Source: Paramecium octaurelia | Lineage: Eukaryota > Ciliophora > Oligohymenophorea > Peniculida > Parameciidae | Length of the DNA stretch: 64,000 nucleotides | NCBI GenBank assembly: GCA_905182995.1 | Contig: CAJJDP010000017.1 | Coordinates: 680,646-744,645 of the forward strand | Reading direction: 5' to 3' | Shown: positions 24,963-37,416 of the stretch, piece by piece | Position numbering within the stretch: position 1 is the stretch's first letter | Layout: each line of letters opens with the position of its first letter | Notes under the pieces: model-generated | Database searches by the model: none | Told to the model about the DNA's origin: nothing | Seen by the model: only the letters and a program-made list of their open reading frames with translations | Position numbers and translations under genes: made by a program

Positions 24963-27900
24963 ATGGCTTCTTTCAGACCGTTACCTGTAATCAATAAAAT
25001 TTAATATTAAAGATTCACCCACCAAGAATTTAATTGTAACCTGGAGCACCTTAATTTGCAACAGTAATCATTGAAACCCCTCCAAGAAAACAACCTGAAC
25101 CTATTCAAATAGAGTTTGATGAAGGATTGATTACTAGAATGTAGGAAGAAATCGATGTGTGGAGAAATAAATTCTTTTAATTGGAATTATAGTTTTAAAT
25201 AAATGCTGGAGAGCTAAAGAAAGTAAGAATTTGATATAGTATTTAGATTGATTATTTAGAAGGGCGAATCAAAGTGCTTCAAGATGCAATAAAGCAGTTA
25301 AATATTGAAAATAGAGCATAAATAAACTAAAATGAAATTTTACGAGTGAAATGCGACGAACTTGAATTAGAAAATTAGGATCTCAAAATGGCAAGATTGG
25401 AAAACAAACGCTTGAGAGAATTATTAGATGGGGCACATGATGAGCTCTCATAGGTATTATAGTTTTATTTGATTTTAGGCTAAATAAACAATTGCTAATT
25501 ACGAAGACTAATTAGCTGATTTAGCAATTAAGGATTAAGTCATCAAAGAACAAAAGGATAAAATTAATCAATTGTTAGTGGAAATTGAGTTTTGGAAAAA
25601 GAGATACTAGCAATTGGATACCGATAGAATCAAAGGAATTGAAGAATTTAAGAAGAGCAGCGAAACATTAAGAAATTCATAATTTAACGAATTGAGAAGA
25701 AGTGGATCTATGCAAGCTTAAGGATATTAAAATGAATTAAAAAACTTAAGAGTTCAATTAGAAAGATTATAATAAGAAAACAACGAGTTAAAGGACAATA
25801 TTCATTAATTAGAAAGCGCTAAAAATGGATAAAATTCTCAATTCAAAGAAGTGAATACAAAACTTGAGAGTTCTACCAAAGAAATCAAAAGATTAAATGA
25901 TGTCTTACTTTAAAGAGGTTAGTAAAACAAACAATTAGAATTGAGAATTAAAGAGCTTGAAAGATAAGTCAGTGAAAAAAATATCCTAAAAGAAGAAATC
26001 GATAAGCTGAAATAACAATTAAATGATAAAAATAAATAATTGTAAGATTAGCACAATCAAATAACCTAATTGAATAATAGAATAGCAGAGTTGGAGCGAC
26101 TCCTCCAAGAATCCAAATAATATAAAGAAAAAATACAATAATTATAAACAGAAATTGCATAATTGAAAGCAATTATCTAGGGCAAGGATGAGGAAATTGC
26201 AATCTTGAAGTAAAAGATCGAAAATCTTACTGATCAACTCAAAGAAATTGATAAAATCATTTAAGAAAAATATGCTTTGGAAAATAAAGTAGCTATGCTT
26301 GCAACTGAAATTGAAAGAAAGGCAGCATAATTGAAAAACAAGGAGAAGACCATAGATGAATTAAGAGAAAATTTGGATTAAAATAATCATACCCTTGCAG
26401 AAGTTGAATAACTTCAATAAGATATAGAAGGATTAAATCTTGAACTTAAAGGAAAGGATGATTTAATCAAAGAACTTGATCAAAAATATCATGAGGCACT
26501 TAAATATTAAGAATAAGTTTCTTAGTTAGAAACCTAAGTCTTTGATTTATAAGGTAAGGTTGCTATGTTGTCATCTGAAATTGAAAGATAAAGAATCAAA
26601 TTGGACAAATACAAAAAGGACTATGATGGCTAGTAAGTTAAAATAAATGAATTGAATGACATGAAGTTTGACTTCGAATCAATGTAAGATGCATTGTAGA
26701 GGTATAAAGCATAAGAAGACTAATAATAACAGGAGTACGATAGTTGGAGAGAAATCTTAAAAAAGGCTGATCTCGAATCTTCAGAACTATAAAAGACATA
26801 GGAGACCTTGTCCAGTGAAAAACAGATTGCCTAAGATCATCACGAAAAACTTACTGAATAAATTGAGGAGTTGAATAAATTGCTTTTAGAAGAAAGGGCT
26901 AAAATTGAAGGTTTACATAAAGAAATAGAGAAATATCAAGATTTAGAGAATAAAGTTTATGAAATGTAAAATAAAACAGCTATGCTTTCAGCTGAAATTG
27001 AAAGAAGAAGTGTGAAAGAGAAAACAAAGTAACAATAATTTGATGAGCTTTCACAACTCTCAAAGCAATAGCAAGAGGATTTAGAGAAAATGGCTTAAAT
27101 TGAATAAGAAAATGAAACATTAAACGAATCAATAAAAAAAACACAAGATGAAATTGCATCAATGCAAAAATTATTGGATGAAACCTAAGAAAAATTAGAA
27201 AAAGCCTTATCAGAGAGAGGAAATTTAGAAAATAAAGTGGCTATGTTGTCAACTGAAATTGAGAGATAATCTTATAGATTAAAAAATAAAACAGAAGAAT
27301 GCTCATAATTGAACCAAAAGAATTAGGAATTACAAGGTGAAATATTGAAACTTTAGGATTTACCTGCTGAGGTTGAAGAATTGACTTAATAGGTAGAAGA
27401 ATTAAGACATTAATTAAATGAGGCTGATTTGAAATAAGTTAAATTAACTTAAGATTTAGATGCTGTTGCTCATGAAAAAGCATAAATTGAGGCTGAAATT
27501 TAGAAAAACTAAGACGAAATTAAATTATAATAATAATTGACTGAGGAAGCCAAAAAACAATTAGCTAATTTCACAGAGAAATTCAAGAGTGTAGAAGAAG
27601 AAAATAGTTCGTTGAGGGCTTTAGAATCAAAATTGTCAGAGTATTAAATGAAAACAGCTTTATTGGCTTCTTAAATTGAAGCCTAAAATAAGAAATATCA
27701 AGGCAAACTTGATGAGATGAGTGCTTTACAATAAAATTATGATGATCTCAAAGCTCATTAATTAGATGTAGAAGATATCTAAGGAGAATTAGAAAGAACT
27801 TTGACTATTTTAAATGAAAAGGATAAAGAACATGGTTTATATGATAAGAAAATATAAGAATTGGAAGCCTAAATTAAATAATTAGAAGATGTGAAGGTAT

Positions 27901-28158
27901 TATGTAATTTAATAATGTTAGTATTAACTTGAAAGCAAAATGGCTATGGTCAGCAGTGAAGTTGAAAGAGTGAAATATAAATACGAAAAATTATAGAAGG
28001 AATATGAAGAAAATCATTAAAGATTATTAGAAGCTGAAGAAGAATTGATATAAAATAGTAAAGAAGTTCAGGCCTTAGAGGATGTAAATATTATTTAATA
28101 TTAAAAGGAATTACATCATACCTAATAAGAGTTAGCTCAATCTAGAAAATAAGGATGA
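24963..28158 (+). CDS. Long coiled-coil protein with alternating super-repeat
   Basis: 1,023 residues, five introns (24987-25012, 25223-25246, 25454-25478, 27897-27921, 28084-28107), every exon a whole number of codons. After a Pro-rich N-terminus (RPLPIHPPRI, TPPRKQPEP) nearly all the protein is coiled coil with Leu/Ile heptads. A motif of the form (N/S)K-x-A-M-L-(S/A)-(S/T)-E-I-E-R recurs six times, with its central Met (Leu in copy five) at residues 420, 510, 649, 736, 875 and 962. The spacing alternates at about 88 and 139 residues, a 226-residue super-repeat. No enzyme motif or membrane segment. Most likely a filament, basal-body or cortical scaffold; the family is not recognised. It starts 38 bp from a possible divergent start. 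Confidence 0.85.
26289..27957 (+). repeat. Six-copy coiled-coil motif, alternating spacing
   Basis: Coding repeat inside the 24963-28158 gene. Copies begin near 26289, 26559, 26976, 27237, 27654 and 27940 and encode KVAMLATEIER-like blocks. Copy five reads KTALLASQIEA and copy six KMAMVSSEVER, the most diverged. Distances of ~90, 139, 87, 139 and 87 residues show growth by duplication of a two-motif unit. Confidence 0.8.
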
Positions 28159-28203
28159 ATAAGAGAATGAAAAATTATCAATAATACAAATATAATAATA
28201 AAA

Positions 28204-29769
28204 TCAATTAAAGATCGTATTAATTTGATAAAAGATTGGAATACTCTTATCTTAATCTTCTATTTATTTCTTTAAATGATGCATATGAGATAAAATTGTA
28301 AAATCTTCATCTGATAAAATTTCAACTTACTTTAATGGCTCAATGGTTTCTGGTTGATTTTTATTATTTTAAGGAACAATAATTTCATTCTTCTCATCTT
28401 TACTTTTTTCAGATGATTTCAAAAATACTTTGGGGGCATTTATTGATCCTTCATTGAAATCAATTTAATACGATTGATTTAAGATATTATTATTCGCTAG
28501 CCGTATACCTACAAAATGACTCTGCCTAAATGCTTATTTAGATTGGATAGATTATAAAATAAATTAAATCCTTGAGACTTCATATATTTAATTAAGTAGA
28601 GTTAATTTTTCTTTTGTAAAATCCTTTAATTGTTGATAAAACTTTATAAAAGAAGCCGTATCTAGTATTTGCTTACCATTTTTAGAAGCACTAATTATTT
28701 AACCAAAAAAGTTGCTTTAAAATTAAATTTACTATATTTCTGGGTAATAATAAGTAATTATTGTCTTTAAAAGTGTATCTTCTAAAATTTTAGAGTTTAC
28801 TTAGATGACTATCAATTTTAGCATCATAAGAGTTGACATGATAGAACCTACATCTGCAAGAATCTCTCCCAATTTGGGATAGATGATTTATTGGGTTTCA
28901 GATAAACTATCTATTCCAATCAAGAAGACTCCAAGATATTTATTTCCGAAACTTTATTCAAAGTTACTCTAAGGTAATTACTAAGATGTAGTCTGAAAAT
29001 CACTAATAAGTTTTTAATTCTTGATTGATTCTAAAAAGAAACCTGTATCAGTAATTGATGTTGTTATTTTGAATAATAATTGAGTGTACAAAGCGGTTTC
29101 TCTATCCAAAATAAAGTAGATTTGCTTAGAAATCATTTCAAAATCTTTCAATTTAGTGTTGTATTATTGCATTTAGATAGTTAAGAAAAATGTGTTTAAA
29201 GGTTGTTTGAAAAATTCTTCTTGTTTTTCTTTATCTGCACAATTATCATATTGAGAACTGTCACATTATTCAAATAAAATCATCAATTGTCTTTAACTTT
29301 TAGGAGTGTCTTAACTCAAACCTTATTGATTAAGAACCAAAGTGATATCTTGAGGAGTAATGGAAGTCGAAATTCCACTTCTTGTAGGAGGAACTCCAGA
29401 ATCTAACATTAATTGCTTTTTAGAAATCACAATGTCATCAACATAAGAAAAATAAGGTGTAATGATATTTTCAGTTTTGGAAAATGGATCAATAAATTTA
29501 TCTCCACTCATTCCTACAACTTAAAAAATAATCGGATTATATTCAAAAGATACATCAGCATAATTTTGTGTTGTTTTTTGAATTGAAACTCTTGGTAAAA
29601 TATCTCCATTTAACCAAAGAAACAATTTATAAAAAAAATACACCATACTCAAGGTATACAATAAAAGAGATGTTATTCCACCAAATACACTTTTAAATTG
29701 TTTTTCATTCTTAAATATCTCTTATTGATAAGACACTCCAAATTAATCAAACCTCTTCAAAAAGTTCAT
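28204..29769 (-). CDS. Two-pass membrane protein of a repeated ciliate family
   Basis: 521 residues, single exon, ATG 29767-29769 and TGA 28204-28206. Short cytosolic start (FLKRFDQFGVSY), then a membrane helix at about residues 30-55 (VFGGITSLLLYTLSMVYFFY), followed by WLNGDILPRVS. A long lumenal or extracellular domain contains CDSSQYDNC. A second hydrophobic segment follows (LGEILADVGSIMSTLMMLKL). It ends with the family signature block ILEDTLLKTIITYYYPE and a cytosolic tail. The start (FG-V...), first helix, and the PKLGxIL...TMYYPE-like block match the gene at 42092-43513 closely. Function unknown. Confidence 0.8.
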
Positions 29770-30045
29770 TTCCCTAGATTATTAAAATAATTTTTATTTT
29801 AGTTATAGATATCTAGTATCAATCGTTTAATTGTATCTACTAAAAATAAAGAATCCCATTTCTCACATTTAGATCATGATAATTACTCAAATTTAATGTG
29901 TCTAAAATGAAACACCCACTCAGAGTTACCGAATAATTATTTGATGATTTGAGAATATAAAGTCAACGTTAATATTTATAAATAAAAGAAGAGTTTTTCT
30001 AGAATATTAGCGAATAAAAGCTTTGTTAATTAAAATATCATAATA

Positions 30046-32510
30046 ATGGACGAAAAGGAATTTTAGAATAGAACATGCTAATAGCATTAACATGAAATAA
30101 TTGCTGTGGATTTAAAATTGGCAAAAACATAAAATGAAAAATATTTATGTGGCAAATGTTTGATTCTGAGGATAGATGGGCAACAAATTCTATTACTTAG
30201 TGAATTGATTGAAATGATCAAATAGATGAAGAATGACTAGAAGAAACAGTTTATGGAAAATAATTAGACCTAATTGAATTATATGAAATAGCTATAATAA
30301 TCATTGAAAGAATGCAATCAACATGTTAAAGAAAAAATAGAAAAAACACAAAATAATATTGAAATTCAGATTTAAGATAGTAATAAGGACATAAAAACAA
30401 AGGAAGATAGTTAAGATGAAGTTGATCTAGATAAGGATATGTCATACTATTACAATTCTGATAAAGAATATGAATTACCTTAAAGAGAATAAAACATTAA
30501 TGCTATTTCATAATTAATAGAAAATGTATAAAACCAAATTGGCTCTATTTCAAACACTTTTTAGTACTAAAAAATTTTAGAATCATTATAAAATATCAAA
30601 ACTCAATTTCAAATTGACATGCCATCTGAAAAAGATATCAAGGTAAAATTTTTATAAATATTTAGATTTGTGAACAACATGGTTTAGAAATTATTATGGT
30701 CAATATAGAATCAGGTCAATAAGAACACAAAAGGATAGCATGTTCTAGGTGTATATAAGAGTTTCCTCAGAAATATACTACTCTAGAGGATGCAGATGAA
30801 AATTGGACAAAGTTTAAAATTAACTCCAAATAAATGATATCAAAGTATAGCAAGAATAGGGAGTCTAAATTTAATTAAGCCGTTACATTTATTACAAACT
30901 TAAGGGACAAATATTCAGAAACCTTGACTGCAATCATTAATGATTTGTAAACTAACAGGGTTATTACAGAAAAACAATTGTCCCCCTTCCCATTATATTA
31001 GAAGAATATTTATTAATTAGATTAAAATCAATTACAAGAAATATTGGAAGCTCTAAGTTAAAAAGATCTATATCAACCCTTAAAATTAAAGTTAGCACAA
31101 TAAGATTAATTAGATTCAATATTCTATCATAAGCTTAAAGAAACTATAGAAAATCTTGTGAAACATGATCTCCTAACAAAGGAATAAATAATAATGATAG
31201 AAAAGAATTATGAAAGTATTAATAATATTTGATATATAGACCTTGTAATTCTGAATGAAGATGAAAAAAAGCAAATCATTAATTGCAATGAAATTAAATA
31301 ATTTTTGGAAAATATATCTTTGCTTTAATCCTATATGGCTATAATTGAAGATTCAATTTAATTATATAACAATTTATAAAACTAAGTTGATACTTTAAAG
31401 GAAAAAAAAGAATTTTCAAACCTATTTAATTAGAAATAAACGAAAAAGGTACTTAAGAAAGTTGAACAAACAGATCAAAGTAAATAGTCTGATTCAGAAT
31501 CACTATTTTCAAGATAATATTCATAATTTAATTAGATTTCCAAGAAATACAAGGAATTGTTGATTGTATACAAGGATGAAAATTTAGTATCATAATTATA
31601 AGGAAGTTTGAAATAAGAAATAAATGCTTAAAGCAAACTAAAAGAGAAAATATAATAATTAGAAAATCAAATTTAAAATCTTAAATTGGATTTTGAAAAA
31701 CAGAAGTAGTAATTAGAACAGGCTTAAGAAAAGCTTGAATAGGAAACCTAAAAGGTAGAGCAATAAAAAAAAAAATCTGATGAATAAGACTAAAAGGTCA
31801 TTTCATAAATGGAACTATTAAATAAAACTATAACTGATGTTAATTCATAGATTAAAAATAGTTTGCAATCCAAAGATCAACAAATAAATTCAATATAATC
31901 ACAATATTAAAATTCTCAAAATTCATTAAATAAGTTACAATAAACATATAATGATCTCATTAAAGATATCAAAGCTAAGCCTAGTGCATTATAAGATGCT
32001 CAATATTAGAAGATATTATAAACAATAGAAGAAAAATCAAAATAAGTTATTAAATGCACAATTCTTGTCTATTGTGGGTCTAAGGATGGATTGAACCATA
32101 CAACATTTTGGAATAAAGTATATGGCAGAAAGAATTTATTAATGGTTTTCAAGTCAAACACAAATTACATTTGTGGGGCATTTTCACCATGCTAATGGCT
32201 ATAGCACTTAGGTAATTATGTTTTAGATGACACATTACAGTCATTCTTATTTTCCCAAAATCACAATTAGATTTATCCTTTAAAGGCAGCTAATAAAGCA
32301 CATGCGATCTACTGTAATTCAGGTTATGGGCCTTCATTCGGTTCTGGTCACGATTTATATATACCTTCAAATTTTAATGGTGCCAGCTCCAGCTTAGGGT
32401 CAGCATACTAGTGTGATTAGTATGGTAGTATCACTAACTCAACCCATTTATTTGGTCAATCAAGTGTTTAAATTACTGAATGTGAAATATTTGAAATAGT
32501 ATTTAAATGA
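30046..32510 (+). CDS. Zinc-finger, coiled-coil and TLDc-domain protein
   Basis: 813... residue-scale protein of 813 residues; one 23-nt intron (30643-30665), ATG 30046-30048, TGA 32508-32510. The N-terminus has CQQHQHEIIAV...YLCGKC, and a second related block ICEQHGLEIIMV...IACSRCIQ after the intron; both look like degenerate B-box-type zinc sites. A long coiled coil fills residues ~400-640 (LEKQKQQLEQAQEKLEQET). The C-terminal ~180 residues form a TLDc domain: LVYCGSKDGLNHTTFWNKVY, then NYICGAFSPCQW, FLFSQN and GPSFGSGHDLYI. TLDc proteins bind or regulate V-ATPase and protect against oxidative stress (family knowledge); the specific role here is inferred only. Confidence 0.9.
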
Positions 32511-32949
32511 ATTTATCAAATAAAAATTATCTAATATATTCAATTTGTGATAAAATTTATTTTGAATTATTAGACCTAATATTACAACCCTTTATTAGGT
32601 GTAGAAAAATTCAATATTTAATTATAAACAAAGGAAAAAATAAACTTATTTAATATAATTGACAAAAAGTCAATTTTATTTGATTATATTTTTAATTATA
32701 GTGAGAATATTATTCATCCTAAATAGCAATATTCATTCAATTTATGCAGTATTCTCGGTTCTAGAAGTTAATGTGCAAAAAAATAAGTTATACTATATCT
32801 ATTCTCATTAAAAATACTGAGCAATCATTATTAAATGTTAAAGATTAATCTTGTTCGTATTTCAATCAATTAATCTAAGCAATAATTTTTTAAAATTTTG
32901 ATTTGAGAAAGATTTTAGATTACATGATTTTTTTAATAAAATTTATAGT
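32511..32949. other. AT-rich intergenic stretch, no gene seen
   Basis: About 440 bases between the TLDc gene and the next plus-strand gene. Very AT-rich; no supported coding frame or RNA. It presumably holds the promoter of the 32950 gene and the 3' end of the TLDc transcript. Confidence 0.5.
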
Positions 32950-34534
32950 ATGTAATCATAACATGCTTAGAGTATTTCTACTGGATATCTCCTCCAAAAA
33001 AACTATATAAATAAACTATATACGCTGTCAGATAGTGTCTGTTAATAAAGAAAGATAGTGATTCCAAAATAAATTAGTTTGGATAAGGAATAATTATATG
33101 AAGAATTGATTCGAGAAAAATAACAGCACAAGGCTTTGTAAAATGAAATAAATAAACTAAAAGCTAGACTATAATGTTATGAAAAAGATTTAGTTATTTA
33201 AGGTGAAGTGGATTATAAAAGGGAATTAAAATAAGCACTGATAAGACTCAAAAATAGAGAAGAGGAAGTTATTGAATTGATGTAGAGCACTAACTATAAA
33301 AAGATTATAGAGTTAGAGAAAACTATATAATCATTAAAATTGGAATTAGAAAAATATTATGTATATTAAAAGTTTCAAGGAAGCACTGAGTCAATAATTA
33401 ATGATAACATTGAATTATTCTAAAAATTATAATAATCCGCTTAACAAATCAAGGAATTAGAAAAAATAAAAGTAGAGTATTTCTCAATGGCTAGAAAGCA
33501 TTAATAATTGTAACTCGTTTTATAAGCAAAAGATTAATAATTATAAAAATTTAGAGAGAGAGATCATTTAAGTGAAATGAATGTAAAGCATTCTAATAAA
33601 AATGAATTTTAATTGAGAGAAGAGTTAATAACAAAGGATGAAGAAATATCTCATCTCAGAACCTAATTGGCAATTGCTAGAAAATCTAATGCTGAAGATA
33701 AAGCTCTTATAGATTAAACTCAACAAGAACTTCAACAAAAAATAAATTAGCATGAGTACGAAAGACAGAATTATAAAGAGAGGATTGAACATTTGTAAAA
33801 AGAGATCTAATAATTATCTGAAAAAGCAAGAAATTTCGATAGATATTTGACAGTCAATTAAAAGAGGAAAACTACCTATGTTGATGATTAGCAGTCAAAT
33901 TCTTAATACACTTAAATTTAAGATAGCGATTAAATGGTGAAAAGCATATAAAAGAGCCAAGTAGAAGACATAGCGACTGAACTCAAATTGACGTTAAGAA
34001 AAAACAATATTTCTTTATAAGATGCAGAAAAAGTACATTCTTATTTTATTGTAGTTATTATTTAAAGGCAATGAAATATCAATCTAAGAGTTGGAATAAC
34101 TATTAGGAAGAGAGCCATTTAAAGTATTAAGTTCAAATATGTTAGCTAGGTATATGATAGAGGATATTTAAGATAAGTATATCTTTATTACAATTATTAG
34201 AGAATTCGAGTATAATCCTGAATTAAAATCTCCTGTCCCTCACGTTAGAAGTGTATTTCGAACATTACTGTAACACTACTCAGTGAACTTTGATGATTAA
34301 ACTCTTTAAACAGTAGCTAAGGCTTGTTTGTAAATATTCGAGTTTTGCACAAGAAAAAACATTACAAAATTATACTAATAAGAATTGCTGGAATGCATTT
34401 CATAATTAGATTTACAATGGAATTCAAAATGCTTTGATTGTTTTCAGCAATTATATTATAATAAATTTAAAGGATTCCTGCAATTTGATATCCAAAATAT
34501 AAAAAAATTGTTTGAAGAATATGAGATTTAGTGA
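32950..34534 (+). CDS. Coiled-coil protein with helical C-terminal domain
   Basis: 520 residues; one 22-nt intron (34033-34054), exons of 361 and 160 codons, TGA 34532-34534. ATG 32950-32952 is the only plausible start in frame. Residues ~45-320 are coiled coil (LYEELIREKQQHKALQNEIN; ELEKTIQSLKLELEKYY). After the intron, a compact helical domain starts LLFKGNEISIQELEQLLGRE, continues with ARYMIEDIQDKYIF and ends LFEEYEIQ. EF-hand-like spacing is not clear. The family is not recognised; a basal-body or axonemal scaffold would fit its shape. Confidence 0.8.
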
Positions 34535-35072
34535 TTTTTCGTTATTAATATTATAATAATTTTATAATTTAATTTATATTCATTATTAAAATTGGTTTTT
34601 AAAAATTCTTTAATTCCTTATAAAATTGTATTATTTATAAAAATGGATACATTATTCTTCACTCTTGTAAAATTTGAAAATATAAGATTTATTAACAAAA
34701 TGAATTAAAAAAATACTATACGTACAAAACAGTATACTGTTTCTCGTTGTTATTGCTTACTCTTTTATATTAAATATAAAATAACAGTTAATTTATTACA
34801 AGTTTAACTTTATTTATAAGAAATTTATGCATTAAAGTTAAATTTTTGCTTTTTCAGTTAATAATTTCTTTTTTGTTTAGTAATGATTTTAAAAATAGAT
34901 AACATATAAGGCTATGTGAGAAAAGGAAGTGCATAAATAAATAAAAATTAATATATGTATTTTCTGATTAGAATTGATTCCATAATAAAAAATTATTAAA
35001 TAATTTTACTCATCTAAAAGTAAATCAAAATCGACCATAATTCTTTATATATATTTATTCAATATATTACTG
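34535..35072. other. AT-rich intergenic stretch, no gene seen
   Basis: Roughly 540 bases, strongly AT-rich, with no start codon leading into a convincing frame on either strand and no tRNA-like fold noticed. Confidence 0.5.
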
Positions 35073-35560
35073 ATGCTTAGTATGTCTAAGAGTACCGCAA
35101 AAATGGATTTTATAATTTTACCAAGCCAAAAATATTTTGTTTAAATTGATGAAAATATATACAACTATGAATTCAAAATTGTTCACTCATTCACTTCATT
35201 TGATGAAGTTGTATTCTTTTGTAATATTTCCTCATTTGAACATTTGCATCTACATTATTTAAAGATTATACTTTTTATATTATACTTCTCTAATGTCCAA
35301 CATTGAAAGAAACACTTTCTTCTTTTATGGTTTATTTTGGTCATTCACTTGCTCCAATTATTTTTTAGGAGCTCTAATAATTTTTTTTTTTGCAGGAATG
35401 CTGGCTTTTGCTTAAATAAGGGGAGTATCCTCATTTTTTGAAAGTTAAGAGTATAGAAATTCGGCTTAATTTGGTAATTAGTTATTGGCTGATTAGTAAA
35501 GCTAATTTTGAAAGGCTTAAGCACTATAATATTAGAATATTAAAGTACTTTAACATTTGA
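35073..35560 (+). pseudogene. Frame-broken remnant, possibly of an eIF4E-family gene
   Basis: Three successive plus-strand frames carry protein-like text that no 20-35 nt intron can join. Frame one, from ATG 35073-35075: DFIILPSQKYF...YEFKIVHSFTSFDEVVFFCN. Frame two, near 35291-35330: LMSNIERNTFF. Frame three, to TGA 35558-35560: LQECWLLLKQGEYPHF, then SIEIRLNLVISYWLI and a basic helix. Order and spacing recall eIF4E: the 'F.TV.DFW..YN' block, a 'P.W...N..GG' turn, the 'W...L...GE' helix, then 'V.IR...I.IW'. The cap-binding tryptophans of the first two blocks are not visible. I infer a decayed cap-binding-protein gene; unrelated decayed DNA is possible. Confidence 0.35.
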
Positions 35561-35890
35561 TTATACATGAGCATCTACTGTTGGATGTATTACTACTAAA
35601 AATAAAGGTTTTGATGGAAATAGGTAAAGCAATGCATAATTAAATTATAAGGGTATTATTAAAAGAAAAAGATCTGGTTAACAGAGTTTTATATACAAAA
35701 ATCATGCGTCATATTGTTACTTACATATGATCTTGCATAATAATAATAATTATTTTATCTTTATAATAATTATAATATTTATTTTACAATTAACATTGGA
35801 ATTAATATTATAAAGAGAAAATTATGAAAATGACAATTATTGCATGTATGGTTTTTATGAATTTTAAATTAAATTATTTTCTTATTATAA
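35561..35890. other. AT-rich intergenic stretch, no gene seen
   Basis: About 330 bases between the frame-broken remnant and the 3' end of the RNA-binding-protein gene. Only AT-rich sequence with short A/T runs is visible. Confidence 0.5.
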
Positions 35891-37062
35891 TCATATCTTT
35901 GCTTTCGTAAATGAGATCTGAATATTTCTTCCATCAATTTCTTCATTGTGCATTAAAGCCATAACTTCCAATGCCTATTTCAAGCTTTCCATCTTGACTA
36001 AACACATAAATTTAAACTATGAATTCAACACTTTGACAGCCTAAATATATCAAAGCAATACTTCCACTACGCCGTATTCAGAGAAGATGTCCCACATTGT
36101 TTCTGCATTGGAGGAAACCTTTTTAAGATTTGAGATATGAAGAACTTAACTTGGAGGTAATAATATCATTTTATTATTTGCATTAAATCTGGATATAAAT
36201 TTCTGAATACCTATCTGTATCTTCGGAGCCTATGTAATAATCTTGCTCTCTATAAAGTGTGTCTAGGCCCACTAGTTTCTCAATAGAATCATCAGCTGCG
36301 AATGTGATTTATAAGTTGCTTTCGAAAAACTGGATATTTTGGCAGTGTTAATAAACGAAATAAGCTTAATCTTCTTTTAAATATTTCACCAAAGCAAAAT
36401 TCTTCAGACTACAATGATGATTAATAACAATATGTTACTTAATTAAAATAATTTTATCTATGTTACCAAAATTGCTAAAGATATTGTAAATTTTTAGTGC
36501 ATCTAAGTCTTTGCCTGAAATGCCATTCAAACAGACTGTTTTTGTTGATTAAATGTTTTTTGAAGAGGGAATAAGTTTTTAGCTAATTGGCAGTACAGTT
36601 GCGCTTTAAGGTTTTGAATCAGCATCATTTATGACTACAATTCATATAACTTTAAAAATTACTTTCATTCAAAGAAGTAGAATGTCTATTTTTGAACGTG
36701 CTGGATGTCGTATCCTCAATAGTCTCAAAGGATCCAACAGTAAACGAACCGTGTAATTTGTCTTCTTAATAGTAGGAGCACTTTATAAAATTTGATGATA
36801 GCTGATCTAAAGCCTTTTTTGCATTTTTAGCTGCATCTGTATTAGCCATTTCAACCAAAACTTTACATTCCATTAATGATCTATTCAAAATTTTAACTTG
36901 GAGGACTGGTCCATACCTTGCTTATCAAAATTAATTTTACTGATTCATCAAAGAGCTAAAGTATTCAGGGTTCAGATTTGAAGGCGGAGCAGTTAGAGTA
37001 AGTAATAAAAAATGTGAATTATGGAGAGATTCTGGCAAATTTGGTGAAGAGTAGCTAAACAT
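35891..37062 (-). CDS. PTB/hnRNP-L-like RNA-binding protein with RRMs
   Basis: 358 residues; four introns (24, 28, 22, 21 nt) give exactly 359 codons, ATG 37060-37062, TGA 35891-35893. Three RRM-type modules are visible. The first is around YFSSLMNQYGPVLQVKILN...VLVEMANTDAAKNAKKALD. The second starts TVCLNGISGKDLDALKIYNI. The third starts SQVLHISNLKKVSSNAETMW and ends KMESLKQALEVMALMHN, then GRNIQISFTKAKI. The RNP motifs use the L/V-rich form of polypyrimidine-tract-binding proteins and lack the aromatic residues of classic RNP1. Likely a nuclear RNA-binding or splicing regulator (inference from family). Confidence 0.88.
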
Positions 37063-37416
37063 ATATACTTATTTATTTAATAATTTTCATTTCCAGTTTT
37101 TATTTCAAATATTAATATCTTCCAAAGTCGGATCCTTATTTATAGATTTATCATTAATAAATTTCTATAGATCAGAGGAGGAGAATACTCATTTTCATAA
37201 AAAATATTAATTAATATCAATGTCCAATATTTAACTGCAATTTTTAATTAAAACAAAAAAATCGTATGTAGAAATTATTCAATTTTATAAGCAGATATTT
37301 AATTGTAGAACAGATTTACTCTTTAAATTTTATTTATTGTTATTTTTTCTAAATTCTCTTGCTTCAGAGAATTACTAAAAATGAAAATTAATTTATAAAA
37401 ATGTTGAATATCTCAT
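37063..37416. other. Intergenic stretch with a short coding-like fragment
   Basis: Between two minus-strand genes. On the minus strand near 37110-37195 a short frame reads FINDKSINKDPTLEDINI before TGA; it is protein-like, but I could not link it to a start or to either neighbour. The rest is AT-rich and featureless. Confidence 0.35.
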
